Source: JALNZU01 sp964463695 | GTDB lineage: Bacteria > Bacteroidota > Bacteroidia > Bacteroidales > F082 | NCBI GenBank assembly: GCA_964463695.1 | Contig: CAYXCZ010000007.1 | Location: 78,303-142,302, forward strand | Length of the DNA stretch: 64,000 nt | Direction: 5' to 3' | Shown here: positions 52,513-63,023 of the stretch, one piece after another | How the letters are laid out: the number at the start of each line of letters is the position of its first letter | Numbering within the stretch: position 1 is the first letter of the stretch | The notes under the pieces: generated by a model | The model's input: only the letters and a program-made list of their open reading frames with translations | Told to the model about the DNA's origin: nothing | The model's database searches: none | Position numbers and translations under genes: made by a program

Positions 52513-54951
52513 TTACCAGTTAATAATTATTTCTTTATCTATGTTCTCCATTACAAACTGGGAAGTTTGTAAAGGATCAAATTCTTTTGTGAAGCTTCCT
52601 AGATAACCTGCAATTCCATCAATCGTCTTTACAGGCTTACTGTTGACGAGCAGTTTGTCAATCTGGCTGCCAAAGCCGTGGAAAACAAACCGCAGTTTTT
52701 TAAACTTACTGTCAAAAGTACCATCTGCTTTGCTTATTTCAAGTCGGTTTGAAGCATCCATGAGTTGCATGGATCGCTGATAATATGCCCCGGTTTCAAA
52801 AGTGTATGTCAATCCATCATCTTCATACCATTCAAAAGGTTCACTTTCAGATCCCTTATACACATGTATTTCAAGGGTTTCTTGCGGTTGCTCGGCTGTA
52901 AATTGTACAGATGATTGAATCGGAATAATGCTACCTGCTTTTACAAAAACAGGCAAACGATCCAATGGTGCGGGATGGTAAAATGATGCAGATCCATCAA
53001 ACTTTTTGTCGTTGTAGAGGTCATACCATTCACCCTGAGGCAGATATACTTGAGTAGCTAGCTGTTCACTACTTACAGGGGCTACTAAAAAAGCAGGCCC
53101 GAAAAGGTATTGGTTCTCAAACTCGGGTTTAAAGATCGTGTTGTCGGTGTAATAATTCAAAGCCAAACTCCTTTGAACAGGAATGCCTGTTTTTGCTGCT
53201 TCTCTGAATGTGCTGTAGATATAAGGCATTAGATTGTACCTAAAACTGATAAACCGTTTAGCGATTGCTTCAGGGATTTCACCATAAGACCAGGGTTCGG
53301 AACGCTGTGTGTTTTTTGATGTATGTCCTCTGAAAAAAGGAGCAAATGCACCTATCGTAATCCAGCGACTGTAAAGAGCCGGTGTTGCGTCTCCGCCAAA
53401 TCCACCAACATCGTAACCTGCGAAAGCTACACCTGACAAACCAAGTGTATTTACAAGTCTGACGCCCAATAACATATGATCATCATGAGCTTGATTATCA
53501 CCTGTCCACAAAGCAGTATAACGCTGAAGGCCGGCAAATCCGGCACGTGTAAGACTGAAAGGTCTTTTGCCATTCATCAGTTTTTTTGTTCCTTCGAAAG
53601 TGGCACGTGCCATCTGCATCCCATAAACATTTTTAGCCTGAAGGTAGGATGTTTTGCGGCCTTCCCAATCGAATTCCACAAGAGAAGGAACTTGCTGTCC
53701 CCATGTTGCTATCTCGTTCATGTCGTTCCAGAAACCTTCAACCCCAAGATTGACATAACCTTCAAAATTAATTCCCCACCAGCTGCGTCCTTCTTCTGAA
53801 GTAAAATCAGGAAAATGACACCAGCCAGGCCAAACCTGCGCTGTATAAGGTGAGCCATCAGGATACATGGCGAAAATATTTTTCTTCAGCCCGCCTTCAT
53901 AGGCATGATAACCCTTTTCAACTTTTATACCCGGATCAACAATGACAGTTGTGTGAAAATTCATTTCCTTGAGGTCGTGAAGTAAGGCTGCAGGATCACT
54001 AAAATCATCCGGATGCCAGGTGAAAATTTTATACGCATCCATAAAATCGACGTCAAGGTACATGACATCAGCAGGGATTTTCTTTTCGCGTAATGTCCGT
54101 GCAACATTAAGCACATCCGTATCAGGGGTATAGCTCCAGCGACATTGTTGATAACCCAGACTCCAGAGTGGTGGCATTTGCATTTTTCCGGTGAGCTTGC
54201 CATAATGTTTTACGACCGATGCAACACCTTGATCATGAATGAAATAATAATTCATCTCTCCACCATCAGCAGCGAAGTAGGAAAACCTGTTGTTGGAAGC
54301 ACCGAAATTAAACTGTGTGCGGTAACTGTTATCGAATAGAATACCATAGGCCTGATCTCTAACGATTCCCATATAAAAAGGAATGCTTGTATAAAGGGGA
54401 TCGCTGTACTTTTCGTAATGTGGATTATCTGTATTCCAGTTAACAAAAGCACTTCCAAAACGGTCGAGGCTACCTGTTTTTGCTCCGAGTCCTATGAATT
54501 TTTCGTTGTCTTGAAGTGTTTTATAGGCCGTGACCTGTGTCCCCTGCCAGGCGATACCAAATGAAGCATCGTCCTCGTTGAGCAGCAGTCCATCCTTAGA
54601 ATAAAACGAAAGTCGTACCGGATTCTGACTGATGACAACACGTATTGCTGCTGTTGTTAACTCAAAGAAACCCCTGTTTTCACTCCAATTCATGGTTGAA
54701 GGCTGAGGTTCAAGAACAACAGCATACGAGAAGTCCTCATCAAAGTCGAAGTTTGTGGCCTGAACTCTGATAATATGATCACTCACAGGAGTAATTCTCA
54801 ATTTCCCATATGTGGTTATTACCTCCAGTTTCTTACCATCCCAGTCATGTGATGTCATATTTCCCAGGCTCTGGCTCAGGTTGTTTTGAGCATGGGTTCC
54901 AAAAGCAATACTCGCCATAAACATTAACGTTACAATTTGGATTATCTTCAT
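52513..54951 (-). CDS. GH31 alpha-glucosidase, exported
   Basis: GH31 enzymes release glucose from alpha-glucans or isomalto-linkages. The 812-residue protein has a signal peptide (1-21, ending GTHAQ), the N-terminal beta-sandwich (about 30-245), and the catalytic barrel with nucleophile D410 in GFWNDMNE and acid/base D485 in WTGD. The C-terminal sheets include a DUF5110-like region (YKGSESEPFEWYEDDG). It is the third gene of the operon and lies 60 bp downstream of the other GH31 gene. Substrate linkage cannot be fixed by eye. Confidence 0.93.
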   Translation of the reverse strand: MKIIQIVTLMFMASIAFGTHAQNNLSQSLGNMTSHDWDGKKLEVITTYGKLRITPVSDHIIRVQATNFDFDEDFSYAVVLEPQPSTMNWSENRGFFELTTAAIRVVISQNPVRLSFYSKDGLLLNEDDASFGIAWQGTQVTAYKTLQDNEKFIGLGAKTGSLDRFGSAFVNWNTDNPHYEKYSDPLYTSIPFYMGIVRDQAYGILFDNSYRTQFNFGASNNRFSYFAADGGEMNYYFIHDQGVASVVKHYGKLTGKMQMPPLWSLGYQQCRWSYTPDTDVLNVARTLREKKIPADVMYLDVDFMDAYKIFTWHPDDFSDPAALLHDLKEMNFHTTVIVDPGIKVEKGYHAYEGGLKKNIFAMYPDGSPYTAQVWPGWCHFPDFTSEEGRSWWGINFEGYVNLGVEGFWNDMNEIATWGQQVPSLVEFDWEGRKTSYLQAKNVYGMQMARATFEGTKKLMNGKRPFSLTRAGFAGLQRYTALWTGDNQAHDDHMLLGVRLVNTLGLSGVAFAGYDVGGFGGDATPALYSRWITIGAFAPFFRGHTSKNTQRSEPWSYGEIPEAIAKRFISFRYNLMPYIYSTFREAAKTGIPVQRSLALNYYTDNTIFKPEFENQYLFGPAFLVAPVSSEQLATQVYLPQGEWYDLYNDKKFDGSASFYHPAPLDRLPVFVKAGSIIPIQSSVQFTAEQPQETLEIHVYKGSESEPFEWYEDDGLTYTFETGAYYQRSMQLMDASNRLEISKADGTFDSKFKKLRFVFHGFGSQIDKLLVNSKPVKTIDGIAGYLGSFTKEFDPLQTSQFVMENIDKEIIINW

Positions 54952-55011
54952 TATCAGCGGTTTATTTTTTCAATATGTTGACGCAAATCAACTTTTTAAG
55001 TAAGAGAAATG

Positions 55012-57870
55012 TTAATTAGCAACAACTGCTGCCTTATTTCCAAACCAAACAAACCTTAGATGCCATTTGTTTTGTGCATCCACCCAAAAGCCTGTTGCAT
55101 TTTCTTTTACTTCTTCCTCTTTTAGCAATGGCAATGTCTTTTGATCTAAAGTTACTTCTTTTAGCTTTTTCGGCAATCCATAAACAACAAGCTCCACCAT
55201 ACGCGACTCAGGCATTCCGGCCCATCCATCGCCGGTTTTCGAAAGCTCAATGTTTATTGTGCCATTCGAAATAGAGCCTTCAAACGAAAGCAATTCAAAA
55301 GCACCGGAAGTATCCGTACCAAAAGTCTTTCCATCGTCCTCAAACATTTGGCCTTTCAAAACACCATCACCATCAGGCAGATAGGTATGGAGAAATAACT
55401 CACGTGACGAGTAAAGCTCCGTATTGTTTACCGATGGAACACGGGGAATGATACTTCCACCACGAGCAAAGACAGGAATGCTCTCGAGAGCCAGCTGAAG
55501 CTGAAGGCTCTTTCCTCCCATATGCCGGCTTCCGGTCCAAAGATGATACCATACACCTGTCGGAAGTTCCACATCCAGTCGTTTAAGTCCGGCTTCTGTA
55601 ACCGGGGCCACAATCAGATCGTTTCCAAAATAATACTGTGTAAACATCTCAGCAAATCTTTCATCATTCGGCTGATGCCAAATCATCGGGCGAACTATTG
55701 GAACACCGGTTTGTGCTGTTTGCCAAGCTGTTGTATAGATATAAGGAAGCAATTCGTAACGCAATTTCATGAAATGGCGCACAATTCGTTGAGTTGTGTC
55801 ATTAAAAAACACCGGCTCTGAAGGTATGACAGAACCATGAGGTCTTAAAATCGGTGTGAAAATTGCAAATTGAAGCCAACGTGTGTATAGTTCTTCATCT
55901 TTTGTTCCAGTGGCAAAACCTCCTGCATCGGAATGCATATAAGGAATTCCAGAGAGACTCATATTCAACATGGCAGGCAACTGAGCTTTCAAACCGCCCC
56001 AACTGCGGCTGATATCACCACTCCATGGTACAATTCCAAAACGCTGTGTTCCGGCATAGCCACTTCGGGCAAGGAAAAATAACCGCCGCTCAGGAAAATC
56101 TTTTCTGAAATTCTCTGCAATCATTTTGGCCCAGTAATGTCCGTAAATGTTATGAACCTCATTGGCTTTACCTAAAACATGTTGAATTTCGGCAGGATGG
56201 CTCTCGGGTTCACCCAAATCGCCCCACAACCCTTCTACTCCGATGTCAAACTGTTTTCGGTATTGTTGCCACAACCACTGCTGTGCTTCAGGCTTAAAGA
56301 TGTCGATTAGTGAACCTGGACCAAAATAAAACTGTTTGTCAACAAATGTTTTACCAAGGCTGTCGGTAACAAATATACCCAGCTCGTCGCCAATTTTCCA
56401 GTTGTCAAGGCTGTCAATAACATATGGTTCGGAGATGGTGATGGTTTTGATCCCTTTCTTATTAAAATCTGCGATCATCTTTTCAGGTTCAGGCCAGGTA
56501 GGTTTCCACCAATCGAGCCTGCCGAGATGACCCAGAATGCTGTCACCAAACCAGTAAAAATCAAGGATTATTGCGTCCAAAGGGAAATCAGCAGCAATCA
56601 TTTTAGCCACAATGTCCTCTGTTTCAGCTTGACTTCGATAAGCCATGCGTGATTGAAGGTTACCATAAGCCCACCTAGGAAGCATCGGCTGTGTACCTGT
56701 TAAGGTGGTATACTGCTTCAACAAGGCAGCCGGATTTTTACCGGTAATGAGGAAGTACCTCATTGGCCCGCCTTCTGCACCAAACTCAAGTATTCCGTCT
56801 CCCTTGCTGTCTGCATCAAACCATCCCTTGTGTGGGTTATCCATAAAAAACATATAGTTTTCTGAGGATAACAAGGTTGGAATCATATAGTTAAGATTGT
56901 TAGCACCAAACTCGTAGTTATAGTCGGGGCGGTTGTACAAGCCAAGTTTCTTGCCTCTGAGATTTAATCCACTTGCACGGCCTCCACTTCCGTAAAGCTT
57001 CTCGCCTTCTTCGAGCCGGAATCTTACACCGCTGCCGTCAGTACGTGAGAAAAAGCCTTTTTCTTCTTTAAAAAATGCTGTCCCATTAGACAAGTAGCTG
57101 ATGTTAAAAGGCTTTTTTTGAATCAACACCTGCAAACCGACCATGTCGTAAACCAACATTGTTGGTGTCTCGCTAACGAAAGTTTTCACCTCAGAGGCTT
57201 GCATAACAACAGCATGAGATGTAAAGAAACTGCTGAACCCTTTAGGATGCCAGCTCACCTCAACAATACTGTCGGTAAATGGCCTGAAAGCAATAACACC
57301 TTCAGATGTCTCAACAAATAAATGGCCTTCCTTTTGGGTAAAACCTTTGTAAAGATGTTCCTTAAACAAATAAGTTACCGCTTTCTTTTCCTGAGGTTTA
57401 AAACCTTTAAATGGGACGTAAACATCGGTGTTCTCAGCAGTTTTGCCAACTAAACTACCATCGGCGTTGCGAAAAACGAAAGCCATCTGCAGAGCCTTTG
57501 CATCGTCAGGGATCTTATAAAAATCTGATGGAGTAAAAGAAACTTCAAAGAAATTATTTCCCAACGATCTCATTTCCATTTTCTTATCAGGCTTACCCCA
57601 ATCACCTGTAGCAAACTTCCAATCTTTCTCATCCCTGCTGGCATTTGTTATCACTCCTGTGTGAAAGTAAACGGTACCTTCGAAATTCATCAGTGCCTGA
57701 TTGCCTTTGGAAGCATCAAACACCAACGTTATCTGCTCATTAACTTCAGGCTGGGCTGGAGTAACCTGAACCAACTGTGCTTCAAGATGCCTTGATGTTA
57801 ACAAGAAACCTGCCCACAGCAGCAGGAGGATAACTTTTTGAAAATATGTGAGAAAGCGTGCTTTTGTCAT
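55012..57870 (-). CDS. Second GH31 glycoside hydrolase, exported, with N-terminal Ig-like domain
   Basis: The 952-residue protein has a signal peptide (1-31, ending RHLEAQ), an N-terminal Ig-like or starch-binding-type domain (about 35-155, VTPAQPEVNEQITLVFDAS), then the GH31 beta-sandwich and barrel with nucleophile D551 (GLWGDLGEPES) and acid/base D619 (PWSGD). WGDLGEP rather than WNDMNE places it in a different GH31 branch from its neighbour, perhaps closer to transglucosylases or oligosaccharide-specific enzymes. It starts 11 bp after the upstream GH13 gene. Confidence 0.92.
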   Translation of the reverse strand: MTKARFLTYFQKVILLLLWAGFLLTSRHLEAQLVQVTPAQPEVNEQITLVFDASKGNQALMNFEGTVYFHTGVITNASRDEKDWKFATGDWGKPDKKMEMRSLGNNFFEVSFTPSDFYKIPDDAKALQMAFVFRNADGSLVGKTAENTDVYVPFKGFKPQEKKAVTYLFKEHLYKGFTQKEGHLFVETSEGVIAFRPFTDSIVEVSWHPKGFSSFFTSHAVVMQASEVKTFVSETPTMLVYDMVGLQVLIQKKPFNISYLSNGTAFFKEEKGFFSRTDGSGVRFRLEEGEKLYGSGGRASGLNLRGKKLGLYNRPDYNYEFGANNLNYMIPTLLSSENYMFFMDNPHKGWFDADSKGDGILEFGAEGGPMRYFLITGKNPAALLKQYTTLTGTQPMLPRWAYGNLQSRMAYRSQAETEDIVAKMIAADFPLDAIILDFYWFGDSILGHLGRLDWWKPTWPEPEKMIADFNKKGIKTITISEPYVIDSLDNWKIGDELGIFVTDSLGKTFVDKQFYFGPGSLIDIFKPEAQQWLWQQYRKQFDIGVEGLWGDLGEPESHPAEIQHVLGKANEVHNIYGHYWAKMIAENFRKDFPERRLFFLARSGYAGTQRFGIVPWSGDISRSWGGLKAQLPAMLNMSLSGIPYMHSDAGGFATGTKDEELYTRWLQFAIFTPILRPHGSVIPSEPVFFNDTTQRIVRHFMKLRYELLPYIYTTAWQTAQTGVPIVRPMIWHQPNDERFAEMFTQYYFGNDLIVAPVTEAGLKRLDVELPTGVWYHLWTGSRHMGGKSLQLQLALESIPVFARGGSIIPRVPSVNNTELYSSRELFLHTYLPDGDGVLKGQMFEDDGKTFGTDTSGAFELLSFEGSISNGTINIELSKTGDGWAGMPESRMVELVVYGLPKKLKEVTLDQKTLPLLKEEEVKENATGFWVDAQNKWHLRFVWFGNKAAVVAN

Positions 57871-57881
57871 TATAAATGGTA

Positions 57882-59747
57882 CTATTTCTTAAGTTCGATA
57901 ACACGAGCCGACATGGCAGGTACGCTGATCATCTTTAACTGATCGAAATATGTGCGATGCAATATGTCAGTTCCTGTTGCATAAGCTGAAATACTTTCAG
58001 CAAAACGCTCAGTTTTAAAGGTTCGGCTTTCATCGTTGTTATTGATTACAACCATTACAGCTTCATCATCGGTATAACGGAAATAAACATATACGCCTTC
58101 TTCAGGGATGTAATGTTTCAATTGGCCTTCTGTTACTGCCTTATTATTTTTTCGCCAGTTGAGCAACAGTTTCATAAAGCTATACGCCTCTTGCTGTTCG
58201 GTTGAAAGACCTTTGTTTTCAAAAGCGTTCACCTTATCATTTTCCCAGCCTCCCGGAAAATCTTCACGGATAAATCCATGTCCGTCGTGCTCAAATCCGG
58301 TCATTAATATTTCTGTTCCGTAATAAAGCTGAGGCACGCCACGCGTTGTCAGCAAAAATGCCATGGCCATTTTGAATTTTGCCAAATCCTTACCCAAAGT
58401 GGAAAAAAGTCTGTCGCCATCATGGTTGTCAGCGAAAGTCACAATCTGATCAGGGTTTGTATAGAGGAAATCCATGCTGATGGTCTCATACAATTTTGCA
58501 GCACCCGACGCCCATCCGTTATCTTCGTGGAATGCGCTTCCTATGGCATATTTCAATGGGAAATCAAAAACATAGTTGAGATGTGAGTTGTAGCCGTCTT
58601 TGTTTCGATCTGATTCGAGCCAGTATGCAACCTGTGGGGGTGAATTGAGCCAAGCTTCGCCAACAACTGAAAACTGAGGATATTCAAAGCGAAGTTGTTT
58701 CATCCATTCGGCCATAAAATGCTTATCGGAGTATGGATAGGTATCCATACGGATGCCGTCCAATCCGGCGTATTCAACCCACCAAATACTATTTTGAATG
58801 AGGTATTTTGCTACGAAAGGATTGTTTTGATTGAAGTCGGCCATCATGATATCAAACCAGCCTTTGAGCATTCGTTCCCTGTCGGCGGTGGATGCATGTG
58901 GGTCCATGAGTGTTCCGGCACGGAAATTTGAACGTGTATACTCAGGCCATTGGTTCACCCAATCTTTCATAGGTAAGTCTTTCATCCACCAATGATTATT
59001 GCCAAAATGATTGAAAACCATATCTTTAATAACCTTTATATCATTTTTATGAGCTACATCAACCAATCTTTTGTAGTCTTCATTTGTTCCCAAACGGGGG
59101 TCAATCTGATAAAAATCGGTGATGGAATAACCATGGTATGAGGGTGTTGGGACGTTACCTTCAAAAACCGGGTTGAGCCATAAAGCCGTAACTCCTAAAT
59201 CTTTGAAGTAACCCATATGATTTTCAATGCCTTTCAGGTCGCCACCATGTCTTCCATTGGGATTTTTCCGATCAGACTGATCAGCCATATCTTTGATTAA
59301 ATCATTGGTTGGATCGCCATTGGCAAAACGATCAGGCATAAGCAGGTACATAACATCTTTGGTATCGAAGCCCGGACGTTGGCATGAGCCTTCATTTCGC
59401 TCGAGCAACACAAAATTATAGGCAATGTTTATCTTTTTGGAAGTAACAAAACGGATATCGAAACTTCCTGGCTTCGCTTCATGAGAAATCTCCAGATTCA
59501 AAAAAAGGTAGTTGGGATTTTCAACCATCACACTCTCTTTTATCTTGACACCAGGATAATTAATCACAGGACGCGTGTTTCCGATATCATTTCCATAGAC
59601 GAGCAATTGTAAGTCGGTATTTTTCATGCCAGCCCACCAGAAAGGTGGCTCTACTCTTTTGATTTCCTGCGCGTTAAGTTCACTAACTAACATTAACAGC
59701 AAGAATATTGCAGCAATCAGCTTGTTGAAAAGCGAATATTTTTTCAT
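57882..59747 (-). CDS. Cyclomaltodextrinase/neopullulanase-like GH13 (SusA-like)
   Basis: The 621-residue protein has a signal peptide (1-27, ending LNAQ), the cyclomaltodextrinase N-terminal beta domain (about 30-115) and a GH13 barrel with DVMYLLMPDRFANGD, nucleophile D335 (GIRMDTYPY), acid/base E364 (VVGEAWLN) and D443 (FADNHDGDR). SusA in Bacteroides is the periplasmic neopullulanase, and this protein has the same domain layout. It is the first gene of the four-gene operon. There are no susC, susD or susR-like genes next to it. Confidence 0.93.
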   Translation of the reverse strand: MKKYSLFNKLIAAIFLLLMLVSELNAQEIKRVEPPFWWAGMKNTDLQLLVYGNDIGNTRPVINYPGVKIKESVMVENPNYLFLNLEISHEAKPGSFDIRFVTSKKINIAYNFVLLERNEGSCQRPGFDTKDVMYLLMPDRFANGDPTNDLIKDMADQSDRKNPNGRHGGDLKGIENHMGYFKDLGVTALWLNPVFEGNVPTPSYHGYSITDFYQIDPRLGTNEDYKRLVDVAHKNDIKVIKDMVFNHFGNNHWWMKDLPMKDWVNQWPEYTRSNFRAGTLMDPHASTADRERMLKGWFDIMMADFNQNNPFVAKYLIQNSIWWVEYAGLDGIRMDTYPYSDKHFMAEWMKQLRFEYPQFSVVGEAWLNSPPQVAYWLESDRNKDGYNSHLNYVFDFPLKYAIGSAFHEDNGWASGAAKLYETISMDFLYTNPDQIVTFADNHDGDRLFSTLGKDLAKFKMAMAFLLTTRGVPQLYYGTEILMTGFEHDGHGFIREDFPGGWENDKVNAFENKGLSTEQQEAYSFMKLLLNWRKNNKAVTEGQLKHYIPEEGVYVYFRYTDDEAVMVVINNNDESRTFKTERFAESISAYATGTDILHRTYFDQLKMISVPAMSARVIELKK

Positions 59748-59979
59748 GGGAGTGAATGTATTAGAACATAATTAATTTCGGGACTTCTTTGAATCGGTTC
59801 ACAAAAGCAGTGAATTGACTTCACCAAAGGTTGAGACCAGAATTCTTTACTGTGTAAAAATAACAAAAGTCTCCCAAAAAATGACAAAAAAAAGCTGGTT
59901 TTTCTATAGATAACTTGCAAACGGTTGAAATCGGAAGAGACCCTGTTTTGATTTTGGGAGTAACTGCCGCAAAATGATC

Positions 59980-61086
59980 TTAGTTATCTGTCATTTCAGC
60001 AATAAGCTTCCTCACCATCATGCGGTTAATTTTTCCGCTATCAAGATAAGGAAGGTCGGGAAGGCAAATAAACCGGCGAGGCAGCTCGTGGGGCCTCAGT
60101 GCGAAAGTCAGCTTCTCCCATAAAGAATAGATCCTAAATGTGTTAAACCTTTCCTTTAAAACTAAAACAATCAGCTGACCAGCCTGATCATCATCCAAAC
60201 TACTGATAAGAAATTCACCCTCAACGAATGTTGAGATAAACTTTTCGAGTTCCGCAGGTTGGATTTTATTTCCTGCGCTGATAATTACATCATCTATCCT
60301 ACCCATAATTCTGAACTGACCTTTGGCGTTGATTTCACCGATGTCACGGGTAAAAAATGGAGTTGATGATATGTACGGAGCAGTGATTACAAGACAGGAA
60401 TTTTCATCCAACTCTACCGATACATCAGGCAATGGACTAAACCAGTTTGTTGCATCCTGTCCGTTTACTTTTCTTAAAGCAATATGACTCAGTGTCTCCG
60501 TCATTCCATAGGAATGGTATACCTCTGTTGAAAATCCCGAAAGCTGCTCTTCCAATGCCTTACTAATTCCACTTCCACCCAACAAAACTGTCCGCACAAG
60601 GGAAAGTTTTTCGGGTGATTCTTGCATCGCTTTCATCATCTGCAGAGGTACCATAGCAGCAAAATCTATGGGCTGATTTAGATTTTTAACGGGATTTGCT
60701 TCAATATCCGATGTTATCAAATTCATGCCTGAAACCAAAGCTCTGACAACCATCATCTGCCCTGCTATATAATCAGTCGAAAGACACAACAAGGCATTCA
60801 TTCCCTTTTGTAACCCAAAAGCTGCAATGGTTCGCTTTGCACTTTCAACCATGGCCTTTTTCGAAGCGGTTATAGCTTTAGGAGTTCCTGTTGATCCGGA
60901 AGTCTTCATGACAAGTGTTTCGTCATCTGAAAACCAATTCGAAAGGAAATTCATCAACGATTTCTCGCAGGTGCTTATAGATGACTGCTTTTCATTATAT
61001 GCTGTGACAGCCTTTTTATCAACAACCAACCCATTCAGGATTAAGCAGTTTGGTAATGAAGTCATAGAATTGGTTGCAGATTCCAT
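59980..61086 (-). CDS. menE: o-Succinylbenzoate-CoA ligase
   Basis: MenE activates o-succinylbenzoate to its CoA thioester using ATP, in menaquinone synthesis. The 368-residue adenylating enzyme is short, as in many Bacteroidota. It has the AMP-binding P-loop TSGSTGTPKA, the YHSYGMTETLSHIA motif, and GRIDDVIISAGNKIQP with the C-terminal catalytic lysine in SGKINRM. It overlaps menC by 25 bp, so the two genes are translationally coupled. The 232-bp gap upstream, up to 59748, shows no gene. Confidence 0.93.
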   Translation of the reverse strand: MESATNSMTSLPNCLILNGLVVDKKAVTAYNEKQSSISTCEKSLMNFLSNWFSDDETLVMKTSGSTGTPKAITASKKAMVESAKRTIAAFGLQKGMNALLCLSTDYIAGQMMVVRALVSGMNLITSDIEANPVKNLNQPIDFAAMVPLQMMKAMQESPEKLSLVRTVLLGGSGISKALEEQLSGFSTEVYHSYGMTETLSHIALRKVNGQDATNWFSPLPDVSVELDENSCLVITAPYISSTPFFTRDIGEINAKGQFRIMGRIDDVIISAGNKIQPAELEKFISTFVEGEFLISSLDDDQAGQLIVLVLKERFNTFRIYSLWEKLTFALRPHELPRRFICLPDLPYLDSGKINRMMVRKLIAEMTDN

Positions 61087-62114
61087 AATTTCTCAGGGTT
61101 ATGATAAAGAAGTGCATCCCGAATCTCCAAAGGTGAATCGATGTTATTGTGGAATAACTGACCCGTTCCCAAACCTTGCGTTAACGGATTTGAGGTATTG
61201 AAAGTCCATTGTGCGATGGCGTTTAAGCCGATGTTTGATTCGAGTGCTGAGGTAGCCCACCAACCAATTTTTAATTTTTCGGCAATCCGTATCCATTCAT
61301 CAGCATGCCCAAAACCTCCTAGCAATCCAGGTTTTAGTATGATGTATTCCGGGCGCAGCGTTTTGAGCAGGTTCATTTTTGCTTTAGCTCCATAAACACC
61401 TATCAGCTCCTCGTCGAGGGCTATAGGCACAGGGCTTTTAGAACAAAGTTCAGCCATTTGTTCAGGTTGCCCGCTTTTGATAGGTTGCTCGATGGAATGA
61501 ATATGATAATCCGACAGTCGTTTCAGTTTTTCAAGGGCCATATCCGTAGCAAAAGCCCCGTTGGCATCGAGGCGAATGGTGAGTTCGTCAGGTGAAAACG
61601 CCTGTCTCATTTCGGAAAGCAACTTAACTTCACTCTCAAAATCGATCGCTCCTACCTTTAATTTTATCACACGAAAACCCTCTGAAAGCTTTGTGCTGAT
61701 TCGATGACGCATCTCTTCAAAACTACCCATCCAGATAAGTCCGTTGACAGGTATTCCTTTGTTACCTTGAGTGAATTCGTTTTCGAAAAACACCCTATTA
61801 CCTCTTGATTTCAAGTCAGCGAGGGCGGTTTCAAGTCCGAAACGAATAGCAGGAAAGCTGTTTCCAAACTCCTCAAGCCATCTTTCATAATCGTTGATTC
61901 GGGAACACAGCGCATCAAGTGCAGAGCCAATGCTTTTCTCGTCGTCAAGGCTTAAACCGGGTATTATACTCACTTCTCCAATGCCAAAGATGTCAGGCTC
62001 GGCCAAATCAATCACTTTCAAAAACCACGAAGGTTTCGAAACGAGAACACCTCTCGATGTCCCGGCCGGGAATTTAAAATTTAGGTTATATGATATCCAT
62101 TTGGCCTTATGCAT
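61062..62114 (-). CDS. menC: o-Succinylbenzoate synthase
   Basis: MenC dehydrates SHCHC to o-succinylbenzoate. It belongs to the enolase superfamily. The 350-residue protein shows the K-x-K base motif (VIKLKVGA), the metal ligands in LRLDANGAF, HSIEQPI and IALDEELIG, and the second lysine base in IILKPGLLGG. It is one base downstream of menA and overlaps menE. Confidence 0.93.
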   Translation of the reverse strand: MHKAKWISYNLNFKFPAGTSRGVLVSKPSWFLKVIDLAEPDIFGIGEVSIIPGLSLDDEKSIGSALDALCSRINDYERWLEEFGNSFPAIRFGLETALADLKSRGNRVFFENEFTQGNKGIPVNGLIWMGSFEEMRHRISTKLSEGFRVIKLKVGAIDFESEVKLLSEMRQAFSPDELTIRLDANGAFATDMALEKLKRLSDYHIHSIEQPIKSGQPEQMAELCSKSPVPIALDEELIGVYGAKAKMNLLKTLRPEYIILKPGLLGGFGHADEWIRIAEKLKIGWWATSALESNIGLNAIAQWTFNTSNPLTQGLGTGQLFHNNIDSPLEIRDALLYHNPEKLWNLQPIL

Positions 62115-62115
62115 C

Positions 62116-63015
62116 TTACATCAAGGTTGTCAAACCAAAAACAAGGGTGACAAGCATTGTTTTTAAAGCAAGCTTACGCAGGAAAGGGTCTAAATCTGCC
62201 GGGTTACGTACTTTGAGGACGTGGAGCAAATCGTTTATGAAAGGTATCAGAGCCAATAGAAACGCGTAAGAAATCAATGAGCTGTTTCGTTGAGCCACAA
62301 AAATCGTTAATAAAACAAATGGCACAAGAATCAAAAACGCATGGTATAAAAGGGCATTATGATAGCCTATTTTAACAACAAGGGTTCTTTTTCCACTAAA
62401 ACGATCGTTTGCATGATCGCGCATGTTATTCAGATTCAACACCCCTGTGCTCCACAATCCCATAGCAGCAGCAGGAAGCAAAACACTTAACTTAAACGAC
62501 GCAGTGGCAACAAGATATGTTCCACCAACTCCTATCAATCCGAAAAATAAAAACACGAAAAGATCGCCTAAACCTAGGTAACCATAGGGTCTTTTACCGA
62601 TTGTATAAGTGATTGCTGCAGCGATTGCAGCCAATCCAAGTCCAAGAAAAAGCATTTGCTGCTGAGTAGAAAGGTCGGCCACTGAAAAGATAAGTAAAAT
62701 TCCAGTTAAAAATGCCAATCCTGCTGTGGTGGTAACGGCAATTTTCATGTTCGACCGACTTATCTCACCCGACTGTACTGTTCTTTTTGGACCGACGCGC
62801 TGATCATTATCAATACCACTTTTTGCATCGCCTAAATCATTTGCGAAATTGGAAAGAATCTGCAGCAACAAGGTAGTGAAACCTGCCATTAATGCAGCAG
62901 CAACATTGAAAGTTGGTTCTTTTGCTGCAACAAAAGCACCCAAAGCTACACTCGAAAGTGCTAACGGCAGGGTTCGCAAACGAGCAGCCTTAATCCAGGA
63001 TTGTAAAGTAGGCAT
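62116..63015 (-). CDS. menA: 1,4-Dihydroxy-2-naphthoate polyprenyltransferase
   Basis: MenA attaches the polyprenyl chain to DHNA in the inner membrane. The 299-residue UbiA-family protein has the first aspartate motif NFANDLGDAKSGIDND, followed by RVGPKRTVQSGEIS, the second motif NNMRDHANDRFSGKRTL and about eight or nine hydrophobic segments. It is 8 bp after menB. Confidence 0.95.
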   Translation of the reverse strand: MPTLQSWIKAARLRTLPLALSSVALGAFVAAKEPTFNVAAALMAGFTTLLLQILSNFANDLGDAKSGIDNDQRVGPKRTVQSGEISRSNMKIAVTTTAGLAFLTGILLIFSVADLSTQQQMLFLGLGLAAIAAAITYTIGKRPYGYLGLGDLFVFLFFGLIGVGGTYLVATASFKLSVLLPAAAMGLWSTGVLNLNNMRDHANDRFSGKRTLVVKIGYHNALLYHAFLILVPFVLLTIFVAQRNSSLISYAFLLALIPFINDLLHVLKVRNPADLDPFLRKLALKTMLVTLVFGLTTLM

Positions 63016-63023
63016 CAGGTAGT

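Noticed and set aside
51111..59747. Possible full starch-utilisation (Sus) locus
   Set aside because: Only glycoside hydrolases are present; no SusC, SusD, SusE/F or SusR-like gene is visible, so the term is not justified.
59918..59927. LacI-like site CAAACGGTTG upstream of the glucan operon
   Set aside because: It is only an imperfect 10-bp palindrome, about 170 bp from the start codon, with no copy elsewhere in the window; chance is likely.
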